From the NCBI GenBank assembly GCA_050015055.1, contig JBEKCD010000003.1, positions 62,001 through 126,000 on the forward strand: a stretch of 64,000 bases of DNA. The letters are read 5' to 3'. Origin of the DNA: JBEKCD01 sp050015055 (GTDB lineage: Archaea; Thermoproteota; Bathyarchaeia; Bathyarchaeales; Bathycorpusculaceae). Positions within the stretch are counted from its first letter, which is position 1. Each line of letters begins with the position of its first letter. The notes beneath the pieces were generated by a model. That model was not told where the DNA came from. It made no database searches and saw nothing but the letters and a program-made list of their open reading frames with translations. Shown piece after piece: positions 35,035-43,147 of the stretch. The translations under genes were made by a program, and so were the position numbers.

Positions 35035-36312
35035 ATGTCACACGAAGAAGAATCGAGAAAGCAAATCCTTGGACTTATCCAGATCCGCAAAGACAGCTAT
35101 GGGTCTGTTCTTGTTCAGAGTGCAATTTCAAAACGCAAGGGAAAATGGCAGAATATTGTTACTAAGATTGTCCCTCTTCACCGCCAAGAAAAGCTGGATT
35201 CCTTGAAAAAACTCGATTATGGAGACTTTGTGATAGTTGAGAGTTTGATTTCTCTTGAAGAATTGGTGGAGTTCGTACAGAATTTACCGACAGATACAGA
35301 GACGAGTTTTTCTCTAGGCGGTTATGAATTTGAGATTCCACGAGGTGGCTTTCAGGACCCGTATGAATATGACAGTAGCGAGGGCTACCTTAACGTTGGA
35401 TGGTTTTTCAAACGGTTCCATTTTTCGTGTAGTCGGCCAAATTACAGCTATGGCCCATTGATTTCCTCAGAGTTGCCTTTGTTCGCTGACTCAAACCAAG
35501 CAATACAGGACTGCCTCGGCATTGAAGTTGCCAGCTCAGGCACCTATGGCGTTCTAATCTGTCTGCCCAATTATTCCGCTAGGATAACCGAAATCAAGGT
35601 CGGACCCACGGAAGTGTCGATTTCTGTCGAAACAAAAGATACAACCCTTAATGATATAATCGCAAAATGCTATTGCCAAAGTGCAAATAAGACAAGGCAA
35701 GAGGACGTCACCTTTTCCAGTTCGCAGAGTCGATTTTTCATCGGGTTTAGACCTGAGACGGCCTACTTTGCGCTTGTTTCGAAGTCAAAGGATGAAATGC
35801 TCGACAAGCGACGAATCTACTCAAGTTGGCGTCTCCCCAAGGATGTAGTAATCGACATTCCAGAGTTTGAGATAAAACAGTTGATAGAGCAGGGAGAGTC
35901 AAACACAGTCGAATTCAAAAGGCAAATAGAAGGGGAGTCGCGCCAAGGAGACGTGTACGAATTTGTGGAGTCAGTAGTGGCATTTGCCAATTCAAAAGGA
36001 GGCGTCATTCTTCTCGGAGTGGACAATGACGCCCAAGTCCACGGGTTATCAGAAAAAGACGACGTAGACAGAATAGGGAAGATTGTCAGGAGTCACTGCA
36101 TACCGGAGCCCAAGTATGAATGTATGAAACGGTCGATTGATGAAAAAGAAATAATAGTAATAAAAGTTGAGGAAGGTTCAGACAAACCGTATACGGCTTG
36201 GCAAAAGGGTGTTTTTATTCGTGCTGGAAGCACAGATAGGATCGCAGAAAGATACGAGCTTGACGAAGTATATAGGCTGAAGGGCGGTACAGGGTTTCGA
36301 CCTATTTCTTGA
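35035..36312 (+). CDS. AlbA_2/Schlafen-like protein
   Basis: 425 aa. The C-terminal 140 residues carry the AlbA_2 fold: LIEQGESNTVEFKRQIEGE (about 283-301), then VESVVAFANSKGGVILLGVD, a later EIIVIKVEEGSDKPYTAW and GVFIRAGSTDRIA. AlbA_2 proteins are related to Schlafen and are nucleic-acid binding, often RNA-cleaving. The first 280 residues have no recognised family and contain SYGSVLVQSAISKRKGKW and GGYEFEIPRGG. Such two-part designs suggest an N-terminal sensor and a C-terminal nuclease. It is a single gene with its own promoter. Confidence 0.75.
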   Translation: MSHEEESRKQILGLIQIRKDSYGSVLVQSAISKRKGKWQNIVTKIVPLHRQEKLDSLKKLDYGDFVIVESLISLEELVEFVQNLPTDTETSFSLGGYEFEIPRGGFQDPYEYDSSEGYLNVGWFFKRFHFSCSRPNYSYGPLISSELPLFADSNQAIQDCLGIEVASSGTYGVLICLPNYSARITEIKVGPTEVSISVETKDTTLNDIIAKCYCQSANKTRQEDVTFSSSQSRFFIGFRPETAYFALVSKSKDEMLDKRRIYSSWRLPKDVVIDIPEFEIKQLIEQGESNTVEFKRQIEGESRQGDVYEFVESVVAFANSKGGVILLGVDNDAQVHGLSEKDDVDRIGKIVRSHCIPEPKYECMKRSIDEKEIIVIKVEEGSDKPYTAWQKGVFIRAGSTDRIAERYELDEVYRLKGGTGFRPIS

Positions 36313-36764
36313 ATCCGGAAAGCGTACAACCATTAGCGCGCTACCAAACGCAATGAGAGTAGGAGAAGTGCTGCAATAGGGGAGCTCAATGAGGAGACCG
36401 GTCTAAGGGCATCGGGTTGTTCTTATCTCCCTGAGTAGAGGGCAGAACTCTTTTCTGTGGCACGATCGGTGAGACCTCAAACGTACGCGCATTGCTTAAA
36501 TGCATGTTAAACATTCATTTAATGTGTTGCGGAATGGAGTTCCAGTAGAACAACAGAAGAATGGTTTCTTAAAAACGAGCACAATATCAACACAATTTTC
36601 CCAAAATTCCAAGAACAACTTGCCACTATACGGCGAAAACTTGTTGAATCTCGTTAAGCAAAACTGGGAATTCTTGATCCATCGAACACACTCAGCTTCA
36701 AACTCGCGATGTTCTGACTTATAAATTGGAGATTGCAAGATCGATCTAGGAGATACCCCATACC
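36313..36764. other. intergenic stretch of about 450 nt
   Basis: Contains a GCGCGC tract (36336-36341). A frame at 36500-36724 (reading NLVKQNWEFLIHRTHSASNS near its end) could be a decayed gene but has no start context. No intact gene. Confidence 0.35.
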
Positions 36765-37160
36765 ATGTGGCGCATGCTCAAAAAATATTCAAAAACTAGT
36801 GACATTGTCGAACTGGCTAAGGATCTTGTGGAAACTGCTGAAAACAGAAGGATTGAATATGATCCAGAGAAGTCTGGTTTTGTTGACGATACGAAATGGC
36901 AAGAACTTCACCGAGGGCAACCTGCCGACCAATGGGATGCTGCTCACGTTATATCAGATAATGGCTTTCATTGTGTCATTTTCAGGAAGAGCGCTTTTGA
37001 CAAGAAGCGGAGTCAAATGGATTCTCTGCAATTTAAGATCTATGTTCTGGAAACTGCAATACACGAATTCTTCCATGTTTTGGGCTATCGAGCCGACGCA
37101 GAGATCGATGAGAAAACAAGAGACGTACTGAAAAAGTTCATGGATATAGGTGCTAGCTGA
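36765..37160 (+). CDS. small zincin-type metallopeptidase-like protein
   Basis: 131 aa with ETAIHEFFHVLGYRADAEID near residues 98-117: an HExxH motif (HEFFH) followed by a glycine and, four residues on, an acidic residue. Such small zincins resemble the catalytic half of ImmA or archaemetzincin-like enzymes. The preceding half has NGFHCVIFRKSAF. No signal peptide or second domain. ATG start at 36765. Its substrate is unknown; it is the second zinc peptidase in this part of the element. Confidence 0.6.
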   Translation: MWRMLKKYSKTSDIVELAKDLVETAENRRIEYDPEKSGFVDDTKWQELHRGQPADQWDAAHVISDNGFHCVIFRKSAFDKKRSQMDSLQFKIYVLETAIHEFFHVLGYRADAEIDEKTRDVLKKFMDIGAS

Positions 37161-37274
37161 ACCTATCAGGAAAGCCGCAACAAAGAGAACTTCGGGTTTT
37201 CACGGTCGGTCGAATTCTTTAGAGTAACATTAACACTCGTGCGTAGCACCTGACGCTAGCGGTCAAGTTTTTGT
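37161..37274. other. short spacer between converging genes
   Basis: About 110 nt, no recognised element; likely terminators of the zincin and zinc-ribbon genes. Confidence 0.3.
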
Positions 37275-37589
37275 TTATGGCTCTATCAGCTCAAACTCTT
37301 TGCTGCATACAAGACAGACCAATCTTCTGCTTGCGAATTTCTGACCAAGAATGTTGTTGCAATTAGGGCACTTTGGGACAAACCATCCTAGCATAGGTTC
37401 TTCATTCTTCGCTGATTCGGTATATTTTTTGTCGTATTTGACAACCACTTGGTCCATAATCTCGCTTTCCATCATTTTCAAGATTTTTTCACGAGCTTTG
37501 TCCATCTTTGTGACCTCGTTTAATCTGGGTCGTAGATTAGTAAAATATTCTTCGGTTCCCCGGTATATTATTATCCACCCATCTTGCAT
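37275..37589 (-). CDS. zinc-ribbon protein, 104 aa
   Basis: C-terminal zinc ribbon: PKCPNCNNILGQKF (first CxxC) and RLVCLVCSKEFEL (second CxxC). The first half is helical and charged (NEVTKMDKAREKILKMMESE). It could be a regulator or nuclease cofactor. The ATG at 37589 is 3 nt from the GC tract at 37593-37600, so its promoter must lie across the tract or the gene was cut off there. Confidence 0.55.
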   Translation of the reverse strand: MQDGWIIIYRGTEEYFTNLRPRLNEVTKMDKAREKILKMMESEIMDQVVVKYDKKYTESAKNEEPMLGWFVPKCPNCNNILGQKFASRRLVCLVCSKEFELIEP

Positions 37590-38148
37590 CAAGCGCGCGC
37601 TATAGGTTCTAAGGATGCAATGGCTTCTGGCCTAGGGAAACCTCGGTTCTAGGTCCTATCTTTTTTACCTCAAAACTATAGCATCACGCATCCAATAAGG
37701 AATACGTTTACTTCAAGCTGGTAAAAAGTCGGTCCGTTTACTGAGAACGTTTACTGAGGTTTATCGCGTATGCGAATCAGGCTCATAATAGGGTACATAG
37801 AGGTTATCGGAATCGAATATACAGCACTCGTGCTTCAGTTCTTGATTGTTCTCACCCGACAGGTTTCTCAGTGCAGTCTCTAATTCGCCTTTAGGCTTCC
37901 CATGTTTCCTATTAGTCTGTCAATCCTTGTATCTCCAACATGTTGTGAGCTATAGATATCGAAAAACGATGAGCTCCTGTACATTAGCGCGCGCTTTGGT
38001 TCTGAATCGTTCACCGCTCACAACTCTGATCGGGCTGTTTCCTTTTCGTCTTACAACAAGCCACAGTTTAGGAGAAGAACGACTACGATAACTCAATATG
38101 GACTCACAAAAGAAAAATTCCTTTAGAGCACTCTGTTTGGACAATATT
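37590..38148. other. intergenic stretch of about 560 nt without gene
   Basis: Bounded by GC tracts at 37593-37600 and, inside, 37987-37994. The sequence directly after the second tract (CTTTGGTTCTGA) resembles that after the tract at 48191 (CTTGGGTTCTGA). No gene seen. Confidence 0.4.
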
Positions 38149-38691
38149 TTAATACAAAGGGCCTGTGGGCACTAATTCAGCAGTTGCAGCGTCAACAAGA
38201 TAGTATCCCGGAGGTGGCATGGCAAATAAATCTGAGTATTGGACGATAATCGTCCAGACGTATCTGTACGCGATGCTGCCATTGAATTGTTGGGGTGACC
38301 AATCTGCGGGTGGGTGTGTCACTTGGTATAGCACTTGGAATCCCCACATTGGAGTTATGCCGGTGCCTTTGCCAAACGTTGCCGTTCCTGACGGGGTAGA
38401 ATAATTATTAAGGAAAACGCAATAGTCCAGCTCTACGTTGATTGTCATGTTCTTGAGCGAGGTTGCGTTCCAGCCTCCACTTTCTAAAGCGATTAGCAGC
38501 GCACGGTACATAGAAACTGGTGGAGAGAAAGAGTAGTTGTATGAAGGCGTAGGAGTCTTGTTGAACTCATCGTAGTATGCCGTGGAATAGGATTCTGTTA
38601 TTTGGAACACGTAGAACTCGAAAAAGACGACGACTACAATCATGACACAAGCAGTTGCTAAAATGGTAGCTTTCTCTCTCATATTCCTCAC
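38149..38691 (-). CDS. membrane-anchored surface protein
   Basis: 180 aa, ATG start, N-terminal transmembrane anchor (TILATACVMIVVVVFFEFYVF) followed by an extracellular part rich in Tyr, Ser, Thr and Pro (TESYSTAYYDEFNKTPTPSY, VDAATAELVPTG at the end). This is a common archaeal surface protein type; function not known. It has no clear partner gene. Confidence 0.55.
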   Translation of the reverse strand: MRNMREKATILATACVMIVVVVFFEFYVFQITESYSTAYYDEFNKTPTPSYNYSFSPPVSMYRALLIALESGGWNATSLKNMTINVELDYCVFLNNYSTPSGTATFGKGTGITPMWGFQVLYQVTHPPADWSPQQFNGSIAYRYVWTIIVQYSDLFAMPPPGYYLVDAATAELVPTGPLY

Positions 38692-39122
38692 TTGTACTAG
38701 TGGCTAATCTGGCGAATAAACTTTTAGGCAAACGTAGTCTTCACCATCACCCGACTTGCACCACGGACAACCATCACCCTAAGATGATAAGATAAGGTTA
38801 CCAGTATCCTACCAACGGTTTTTAACAGCAAAAATGACCAAACGGAGACTTCACAGAACCAAAAAAAAGCGAATCCATCACCCGATATGCAACAGGGAAA
38901 ACCGTGACCCGAAGAAGAAACAGAACCGCTTCTTAGCTTCTACGCATTTCATTGTGAGAACTTACCAATGGCGATTTTTATCCTGCCAGTCACTCTATCA
39001 ACGTCGGTAGTTGACCTAGAGACGTAATCACGATATGCATCATCAGCCACTAGCGAATCATATTTCCGCTTCATATTGCTCACTCGCGCGCGCGAAAACG
39101 CTCACCCAAATAAAAAAGAGAT
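38692..39122. other. intergenic stretch with an imperfect direct repeat
   Basis: About 430 nt. ATCACCCGACTTGCA (from 38747) and ATCACCCGATATGCA (from 38876) begin two related stretches of about 40 nt. The second lies in a frame that starts at ATG 38834 and reads a very basic peptide (MTKRRLHRTKKKRIHHP), perhaps a small gene. A GC tract lies at 39085-39094. Confidence 0.35.
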
Positions 39123-39401
39123 TTATAGGGTTATTTTTACCTCGGGGTCTTTTGCTTTGACAGTGACTTCCAAGTTATCTCTAAGATAGTCTAGAGGGTA
39201 CTGAAGTATCATCTGGGAACATATCTGGCAAACCGGGATTTCCATTTTCTTTCCTGATGCAGGTTTTTCTATGCTTATGATTTCGAAGCAAGCGTCTATA
39301 CCCAAGTTTTCACCGCTTTCCCAATAGATTTCTACTACATCCTTCAATTCGTTTGGGCTTCTATGGCAAATCCAACAACGTGTTTCATTGGTTATCTTCA
39401 T
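39123..39401 (-). CDS. small CxxC...CxxC zinc protein
   Basis: 92 aa starting MKITNETRCWICHRSPNE and with VCQICSQMI near residue 60; the paired CxxC motifs likely bind zinc, as in HNH-like or ribbon proteins, but no His-Asn-His triad is evident. The ATG at 39401 follows GGGTGAATTC; an upstream ATG (39449) would add a basic leader. Function not known. It lies downstream of the nuclease-like 564 aa gene, same strand. Confidence 0.45.
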   Translation of the reverse strand: MKITNETRCWICHRSPNELKDVVEIYWESGENLGIDACFEIISIEKPASGKKMEIPVCQICSQMILQYPLDYLRDNLEVTVKAKDPEVKITL

Positions 39402-39500
39402 TGAATTCACCCAAAAATGTTTCGATTTCCGTCTCTCTCGCCCGTTCATTAAGTTTTAAGTTGAACAAAGACCACAACGTGGTGTCGATGAACGAGTCAG

Positions 39501-41195
39501 TCAGTTGGCTTCAAGTGATTTCTCAAATTCATAAACCTCTTTATTCGCTTTGAAGGACATGCCCAAGACGGACTCGGTTTCTTCAGGTTTTCCCCAGATG
39601 CTGTCTAGGATCTCGCGAACCTGTTTTTCATTCTTAGCTATTTTGCATACCTTCTGAACACTTACTGCGGTTGAACAGCCTCTTACATGGAGTCTGCTAT
39701 TGAAATCAGGGGCCTTCAACAGCTGTATGTTTAGCCGAGCTGCGTATTCAGCAAGGGTCATCGTCTTGTCATCTTTTAAACGAACATTTTCGTTAGGATT
39801 GAACGCATTCCCAGCAAAAACTCCAATTACACCCTGTCTGATTTCTTGGCCGTCTGCTGTACCTACACCGAACTCTTTACTCCATCTCAAAACTTCAAAG
39901 AAATCGTCAACATCTCTTTTGTATATAAGCCCCCACTTGCAGCTTAGTACATATGTTATTGAAGGTGAAAAAACGCTTGGAGTTACTTCCCACACGCGAT
40001 CCACTTCTGCATTCCTTATGCGTCCATTAGTACTCTTGACCAAATGTATGGTGATGCGTCTCGAGTCCATGGATTGTGATCGATGGTTTTGAGTCCAAAA
40101 GCGAGCTCCAGTCGTAAACCTGTCGATAAACCACTCAACAACGGCCTCCCAGTTATGTCCAATCCGATTTGCCTTGCCTTTAGTCAATCGAATGTAATTC
40201 TCCTTCAAGGCAATGGCTGCTCTCAGTTCCTCTTCAGCCATGAAATCGCAATAAAAATACCTGAAAGCCTTGAACAGTTTGGTCTCTCTAAGGTCTGAAT
40301 ATAGCTGCAAAGCTCTGTCTACGGCTACTTCAACTTCAGACTTTGAGCAACTCAGACTTTCCCAAATGTAGGCGAAACTGACAAGTTCTCTCAGTCTCGA
40401 AGCTTGAAGAATCAAGTCGCGAGTTCGGTGAATCCTTTGAATCGTTGGATTTGTGGATTCTTTATTCACAAGAGCCTTCTCGGTTTTGTCGATGGCCTCT
40501 TTGACAGCCTTGTCTCTTGGCATTGAAGGATCTATCCATGTGATGAGATATCCTTCTTTGAATGGTGTTTGTCTGTCATCTAATCTGTACCCTCTGACCA
40601 GAACCAATCCTTTCTTTTCCCACCTCCTGACATTAGACATGATGTCGCACGGTTTGATGCCGCTGCATGAAAGAGCATGGACTATCTCCGTCGCGAAGAA
40701 AGCTCTTGCCGGGTTACCCTTCAACAAGCTCAAGATTGAGTGTGCTTTGCTTGAGTTTGGACAATTTTCGCCTTGATGATAATCGACGAATTCCATGTCG
40801 CCCAAATTGACTCGATCAGAATTCTGTAATCTGATCGTGTAAAGGTGGTATGAACGTAAATTTCTTCGGATTCCAGCCCTGCCCTTGAAAGTGCGGCATG
40901 ATTTCCTAACTGGGACTCGAGTACGCAAAATCAGATTCTTGTGCCAGTATCTTCTTAGTGCTCCCCATACCACGTTTCTGCTTAGTCCAGTCATCTCGAC
41001 AATCTGGGCGCTCGACAGAGGTTGGTTTTCCGCGAGGGCATTCAAGATCTTGATCATCGTAGGGCTGCGATTTGTCAATGAACTTTTGCTCCAATCAATA
41101 GAAGAGGTGTTTCGTACTATCCAGATATTTATCACGAAAAGCCCTTGATGTAATTTTGAGGTATCTTCTGGTTGTTTCGATTCTGACATGTCCAA
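39501..41195 (-). CDS. winged-helix protein with C-terminal nuclease-like domain
   Basis: 564 aa as called. Two winged-helix segments: MIKILNALAENQPLSSAQIV EMTGLSRNVVWGALRRYWHK (about 48-86) and, further on, AFFATEIVHALSCSGIKPCD IMSNVRRWEKKGLVLVRGY. The C-terminal region has GHNWEAVVEWFIDRFT, then NAEVDRVWEV and YVLSCKWGLIYKRDVDDF, a possible restriction-like core with Asp and x-C-K. It overlaps the integrase by 101 nt as called; a start near 41054 would remove this. Placed directly after the integrase, it may be an element replication, partition or DNA-processing protein. Not assigned further. Confidence 0.5.
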   Translation of the reverse strand: MDMSESKQPEDTSKLHQGLFVINIWIVRNTSSIDWSKSSLTNRSPTMIKILNALAENQPLSSAQIVEMTGLSRNVVWGALRRYWHKNLILRTRVPVRKSCRTFKGRAGIRRNLRSYHLYTIRLQNSDRVNLGDMEFVDYHQGENCPNSSKAHSILSLLKGNPARAFFATEIVHALSCSGIKPCDIMSNVRRWEKKGLVLVRGYRLDDRQTPFKEGYLITWIDPSMPRDKAVKEAIDKTEKALVNKESTNPTIQRIHRTRDLILQASRLRELVSFAYIWESLSCSKSEVEVAVDRALQLYSDLRETKLFKAFRYFYCDFMAEEELRAAIALKENYIRLTKGKANRIGHNWEAVVEWFIDRFTTGARFWTQNHRSQSMDSRRITIHLVKSTNGRIRNAEVDRVWEVTPSVFSPSITYVLSCKWGLIYKRDVDDFFEVLRWSKEFGVGTADGQEIRQGVIGVFAGNAFNPNENVRLKDDKTMTLAEYAARLNIQLLKAPDFNSRLHVRGCSTAVSVQKVCKIAKNEKQVREILDSIWGKPEETESVLGMSFKANKEVYEFEKSLEAN

Positions 41196-42066
41196 GTTGG
41201 TAGCTTACTAATAAAATGTCCTTCGTCTCTTCCCACAGTCTTGTTGCATATGTGTAACGTAGTCTATGGCTGGGAATATGGATTCCAGTGATCTTCGAGA
41301 TTTGTTGGAATAAATAGGTAATCGCATCTTTATCAGGCGGCCTGAAAGGATCCTTAGGCCTGAAAAAGACATGGTCATGAGGTAAATTTAATGATTTCAA
41401 ATATCCCAACCATTTTCGCCATGCATTAGCTTGACCTGGGTGAAGATAGTAGTATCGTGTCTTTTTCACGTGGCCCTTGCTGTCCTCAACCTTGACCCTC
41501 GGACGTGGCTTGTTATCTTCAACATGATTGAGTTCTATGTGTTTGATGCGAAGGTTGGCATACTCCAATCGTCGCAGCCCATAATTTATGCCACAGGTCA
41601 GGAGAAATGATAGTTGCGTATCTTGCAGTTTCCTGTAAGCTTTAATTTCGTCTTCTTTACTAAGCGCTTCCACGTCATCATTGCCTAATCCTCCACCTGG
41701 GATTTTCTTGACGTACATTTCGATTTTGAAATACTCGTGTTCGTCAAGCATTTCTTCTGTTACAAGCCATTGTGCAAACGTTTTGAAGATTTTCGCAATT
41801 GACTTGACTGACTGTTGCGATATTTCGCCTTTTTCTCTGCGTTGCGTGAGATAATTTATATAGGTTTTGAATTCTTCTAACCTTATATGTTCCAAGTTCT
41901 TGCCCATTTCTAGCAGGTATTTATAGAGCATCAATAGACAGTAAATGTAACTGTCTCTCGTTACCGAGCTTTTAGTGCCCTTTAGTTCCATATCAAATCG
42001 CTGCAAAATGGGCGGGAGTTTATCGTAATCTGTTTTTCTTCCCCTGAGCATTTCCCACTCCTCCAT
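41095..42066 (-). CDS. tyrosine recombinase (integrase) of the element
   Basis: 323 aa XerC/D-type recombinase. N-terminal SAM-like helices (TRDSYIYCLLMLYKYLLEMG) and catalytic domain with R165 or R166 (NYGLRRLEYANL), a Lys in DSKGHVKKTRY, H267-x-x-R270 (SHRLRYTYATRL), H293 in YQLGHVRIETT, and the nucleophile Y302 in RRYLKIT. All catalytic residues are present, so it is probably active. It should recombine at the att core near the tRNA-Leu 3' end. Its start overlaps the upstream RHH-like gene (42020-42580) by 47 nt, or 32 nt if the ATG at 42051 is used. No in-gene att site, so it is not of the split SSV type. Confidence 0.9.
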   Translation of the reverse strand: MEEWEMLRGRKTDYDKLPPILQRFDMELKGTKSSVTRDSYIYCLLMLYKYLLEMGKNLEHIRLEEFKTYINYLTQRREKGEISQQSVKSIAKIFKTFAQWLVTEEMLDEHEYFKIEMYVKKIPGGGLGNDDVEALSKEDEIKAYRKLQDTQLSFLLTCGINYGLRRLEYANLRIKHIELNHVEDNKPRPRVKVEDSKGHVKKTRYYYLHPGQANAWRKWLGYLKSLNLPHDHVFFRPKDPFRPPDKDAITYLFQQISKITGIHIPSHRLRYTYATRLWEETKDILLVSYQLGHVRIETTRRYLKITSRAFRDKYLDSTKHLFY

Positions 42067-42580
42067 TCAATTCGATTATTCCGCTTGAATTTCTATGCAG
42101 CATGCCATCTTGGTCTAGCTCAATGAGGACCTCGTCAAAAGGGGAAACACCGCTTGCCGCGCATGCATGGAGAAACGGCTCAAGCGAAGGATCGATTCGC
42201 TTTATCCGCTCGCCCAACTTTTCAGTAGTGGTAAACTCTCCTGAGGTTTTCTCAATCACCTGACGGATTGCTTCAGTGATTCGGCCTTTCGCAGCTGAAA
42301 TTTTGTTTTCTTCCTTGGCCCCGGAATTAGCAACAGAGATCTTTTCGAGGTTCTCGACTTTCGTGCTCAACAAATTAATGCTGTCAATCAATGGAACGAG
42401 ATCGATGGAATTCGCTTGAGCGGTTCCACTAATTGAATCCGCATTGGCTATCTTGTCGCGAATTGATCCTCTAACAAAGTCAGTTCTCTTAATGCTGTGC
42501 TTGATGCAATATGCGTTTATCGTCTCCAACTCCTGTTGACCAAACCGAATCAATATTCCAATCCATTTGTCAGTCATCAA
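42020..42580 (-). CDS. RHH-like N-terminus plus winged-helix C-terminus, DNA-binding protein
   Basis: 186 aa. The first 50 residues (KWIGILIRFGQQELETINAY, then KHSIKRTDFVRGSIRDKI) follow the strand-helix-helix plan of RHH repressors. A coiled segment (SINLLSTKVENLEKIS) and a winged-helix-like part (TEAIRQVIEKTSGEFTTTEK, FDEVLIELDQDGMLHR) follow. It overlaps the integrase start and probably regulates integrase expression. AT-rich repeats ATGATTATATG upstream may be its promoter. Confidence 0.6.
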   Translation of the reverse strand: MMTDKWIGILIRFGQQELETINAYCIKHSIKRTDFVRGSIRDKIANADSISGTAQANSIDLVPLIDSINLLSTKVENLEKISVANSGAKEENKISAAKGRITEAIRQVIEKTSGEFTTTEKLGERIKRIDPSLEPFLHACAASGVSPFDEVLIELDQDGMLHRNSSGIIELNGGVGNAQGKKNRLR

Positions 42581-42651
42581 GTTGGCTCACACCCGATTGT
42601 GTACGTCTATATGATTGTATGATTATATGTAACATATTAATTTTTCCCTCT

Positions 42652-42891
42652 TTATTCGCTCTCATTTTGGCTTGTCTGAAGAACACGGAAACGCGCTGAC
42701 CTCAAATCACGTTCTAATATCCTATCATAAAAAGTCTGGATAGCTTGATTTACTCCATCTGCGTAGCTCCTGATGATGCCTCTTTCTCGCAACTCATGGA
42801 GCATTTTCGCTGTTTCTGCCTTTAGAACCATGTTTAGACGAAGTCTGGCTTTCTCTTCAGAACAATGATGGTCTGATTCAATTGAGCACAT
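42652..42891 (-). CDS. ribbon-helix-helix protein, 79 aa
   Basis: N-terminal RLRLNMVLKAETAKMLHELRE, then SYADGVNQAIQTFYDRILERD: one strand followed by two helices, the RHH plan. A 14-bp palindrome lies about 60 nt upstream and could be its operator. It stands before the regulator-integrase genes on the same strand. Confidence 0.6.
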   Translation of the reverse strand: MCSIESDHHCSEEKARLRLNMVLKAETAKMLHELRERGIIRSYADGVNQAIQTFYDRILERDLRSARFRVLQTSQNESE

Positions 42892-43123
42892 GTGGACTCC
42901 AGTGAAGCTAATTTATAATAGACTTTATTCACAGAAGTTTCTTCCGAAGTGGGTATACCCACTAATGCCGAAGGAAGTGGGTACGATGCGATGCTACCCG
43001 ATTTAGATATCGATCGATAGTTTGTTACGCTTTTATCTTAAACGTTACGGGGAATTAAGAAACTGCACCCTTGATTCATTCAAATTGACTAGCATCAAAT
43101 AGTACATAACCGCATACAAATCG
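42892..43123. promoter_or_regulatory. divergent regulatory region
   Basis: About 230 nt between the RHH gene (minus) and the DUF262 gene (plus). It holds the palindrome at 42949-42962, a half-copy AGTGGGTAC near 42974, and the ACGCTTTTATCTTAA promoter word at 43027-43041. Confidence 0.45.
42949..42962. promoter_or_regulatory. palindromic operator candidate
   Basis: GTGGGTATACCCAC is a perfect 14-bp palindrome located about 60 nt upstream of the RHH start. GTGGGTAC recurs 26 nt away. RHH repressors usually bind such sites in their own promoter. Confidence 0.5.
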
Positions 43124-43147
43124 TTGTTGGAAAAGGGTGCCGACAAA

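Noticed and set aside
36733..37131. 132-codon plus frame overlapping the zincin gene
   Set aside because: The other frame (36765-37160) has HEFFH and natural composition.
37846..38144. open frames on both strands next to a GC tract
   Set aside because: No homology-like pattern, start context or codon bias.
41095..42066. integrase as SSV-type split gene
   Set aside because: The gene is complete and has no att core inside.
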